Shown here: piece by piece, positions 5,769 through 6,283 of the stretch
How the letters are laid out: every line of letters starts with the position of its first letter
Position numbering within the stretch: position 1 is the stretch's first letter
DNA from: Hyphomicrobiales bacterium
GTDB taxonomy: Bacteria > Pseudomonadota > Alphaproteobacteria > Rhizobiales > Beijerinckiaceae
Assembly: GCA_028290085.1 (NCBI GenBank)
Contig: JAQGKN010000152.1
Span: forward strand, 1 to 6,283
DNA length: 6,283 bases
Direction: 5' to 3'
Notes under the pieces: generated by a model
Told to the model about the DNA's origin: nothing
Databases searched by the model: none
What the model saw: only the letters and a program-made list of their open reading frames with translations
Position numbers and translations under genes: made by a program

Positions 5769-6119
5769 TCAGACGACGAACTCTCTGCTCGCCTTGCGCT
5801 TGGCGAGCTTGCGTCCAGAGGACACCAGCCACGCGTACCAAACAAAGCCGAGGATGAGTGCCACAATACCAATACTGGTCGTCAGATCGACGACATCGTT
5901 ATCGCGGTAGTAGCTTGCCCAGACAAAGAACGCCGATCCAAGGATTAGCGCGACCGCGCTGAAGCGCGACTCGCCATTCTTCAGAATGGCGCGATCCAGT
6001 TCCTTGCGTTTTTCTTCCGGAGTGATGGCTGCGCGCGACTCGATCTCAAATTGAGCCTCTAGCTCCGCAAAGTTATCTCCGAGCAGGGTGCGGCGATCTT
6101 CTACTCGCAAGCGAGCCAT
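5769..6119 (-). CDS. Two-helix membrane protein of unknown function
   Basis: 116 residues from ATG 6119-6117, with GGGAGAG (6129-6123) as ribosome site. Residues 1-50 are charged and helical (VEDRRTLLGDNFAELEAQFE, then TPEEKRKELDRAIL), possibly a short coiled coil. Two membrane helices follow at about 53-71 (FSAVALILGSAFFVWASYY) and 82-100 (SIGIVALILGFVWYAWLVS), joined by a short acidic loop RDNDVVDLT, and a basic tail SGRKLAKRKASREFVV. By the positive-inside rule both ends are probably cytoplasmic. No family recognised. It is a single gene; there is no sign that it belongs to the operon at 2044-5061. Confidence 0.75.
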   Translation of the reverse strand: MARLRVEDRRTLLGDNFAELEAQFEIESRAAITPEEKRKELDRAILKNGESRFSAVALILGSAFFVWASYYRDNDVVDLTTSIGIVALILGFVWYAWLVSSGRKLAKRKASREFVV

Positions 6120-6154
6120 GTTTCTCTCCCATTGAGCCTCTGCGGGCTTGGGAA

Positions 6155-6184
6155 AGCGTAGACCCCATTCGAAATGGGATGCAA
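6155..6184 (-). promoter_or_regulatory. Candidate promoter with operator-like palindrome
   Basis: On the minus strand TTGCAT (6184-6179) and TACGCT (6160-6155) are 18 bases apart, a weak housekeeping-type pair. The spacer holds the perfect inverted repeat CCCATT-CGA-AATGGG (6164-6178), placed where a repressor would block RNA polymerase. It lies about 35 bases before the ATG of the two-helix gene. The rest of 6185-6283 contains only a TGGCGC/GCGCCA stem (6249-6262) and no recognisable gene. Confidence 0.27.
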
Positions 6185-6283
6185 CGGACGCAGCGCCGCA
6201 GGGGTCGCAAGGAAGAGCGCCCGGCGGCGGAGCTGGTGGCTCAACCTATGGCGCACGCGCCAACAAGCCGGGGAAGAGCTTTT

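Noticed and set aside
6132..6244. TTGAGCC / GGCTCAA inverted pair as mobile-element ends
   Set aside because: Only 7 bp over 100 bases, no transposase between, no flanking duplication; expected by chance.

Overview
The window looks like chromosomal DNA of an alphaproteobacterium, probably Hyphomicrobiales (Bradyrhizobium- or Methylocystaceae-like). This is inferred from the GC-rich sequence, Shine-Dalgarno-led genes, a PdhA fragment of alphaproteobacterial type, and two protein types I associate with this group (an exported carboxypeptidase-regulatory/cytochrome c protein and an exported YtcJ-like amidohydrolase). No RNA gene, CRISPR array or complete mobile element is visible.

Layout: (1) 1-1251, minus strand: N-terminal 417 residues of an exported protein with a carboxypeptidase-regulatory-like domain, one c-type heme site and the start of a probable beta-propeller; it runs off the left edge. 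(2) 1252-1676: a stretch without a convincing gene, holding the leader of that gene and some palindromes. (3) 1677-2010, plus strand: a frameshifted small conserved-looking gene whose tail is replaced by a scrap resembling an IS630-type transposase. (4) 2012-2039: a strong hairpin terminator. (5) 2044-5061, minus strand: four genes in one direction, read in the order amidohydrolase, four-helix membrane protein, three-helix membrane protein (4-base overlap with the previous gene), and small exported regulatory-like-domain protein, ending at the terminator. (6) 5062-5288: leader region rich in inverted repeats. (7) 5289-5624, plus strand: an orphan C-terminal piece of pyruvate dehydrogenase E1 alpha with no start and no downstream pdhB. 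(8) 5769-6119, minus strand: a two-helix membrane protein of unknown function, with an operator-like palindrome upstream.

The minus-strand genes have an envelope theme: three predicted exported proteins and two small membrane proteins with polar or histidine residues in or near the helices. A periplasmic oxidation or redox module is a reasonable inference, but the substrate cannot be read from the sequence. Between and beside these genes lie at least two decayed pieces (3 and 7), so the region has been rearranged. I see no clearly novel defence or mobile system; the most interesting items are the small membrane/exported operon and the two broken-gene junctions.
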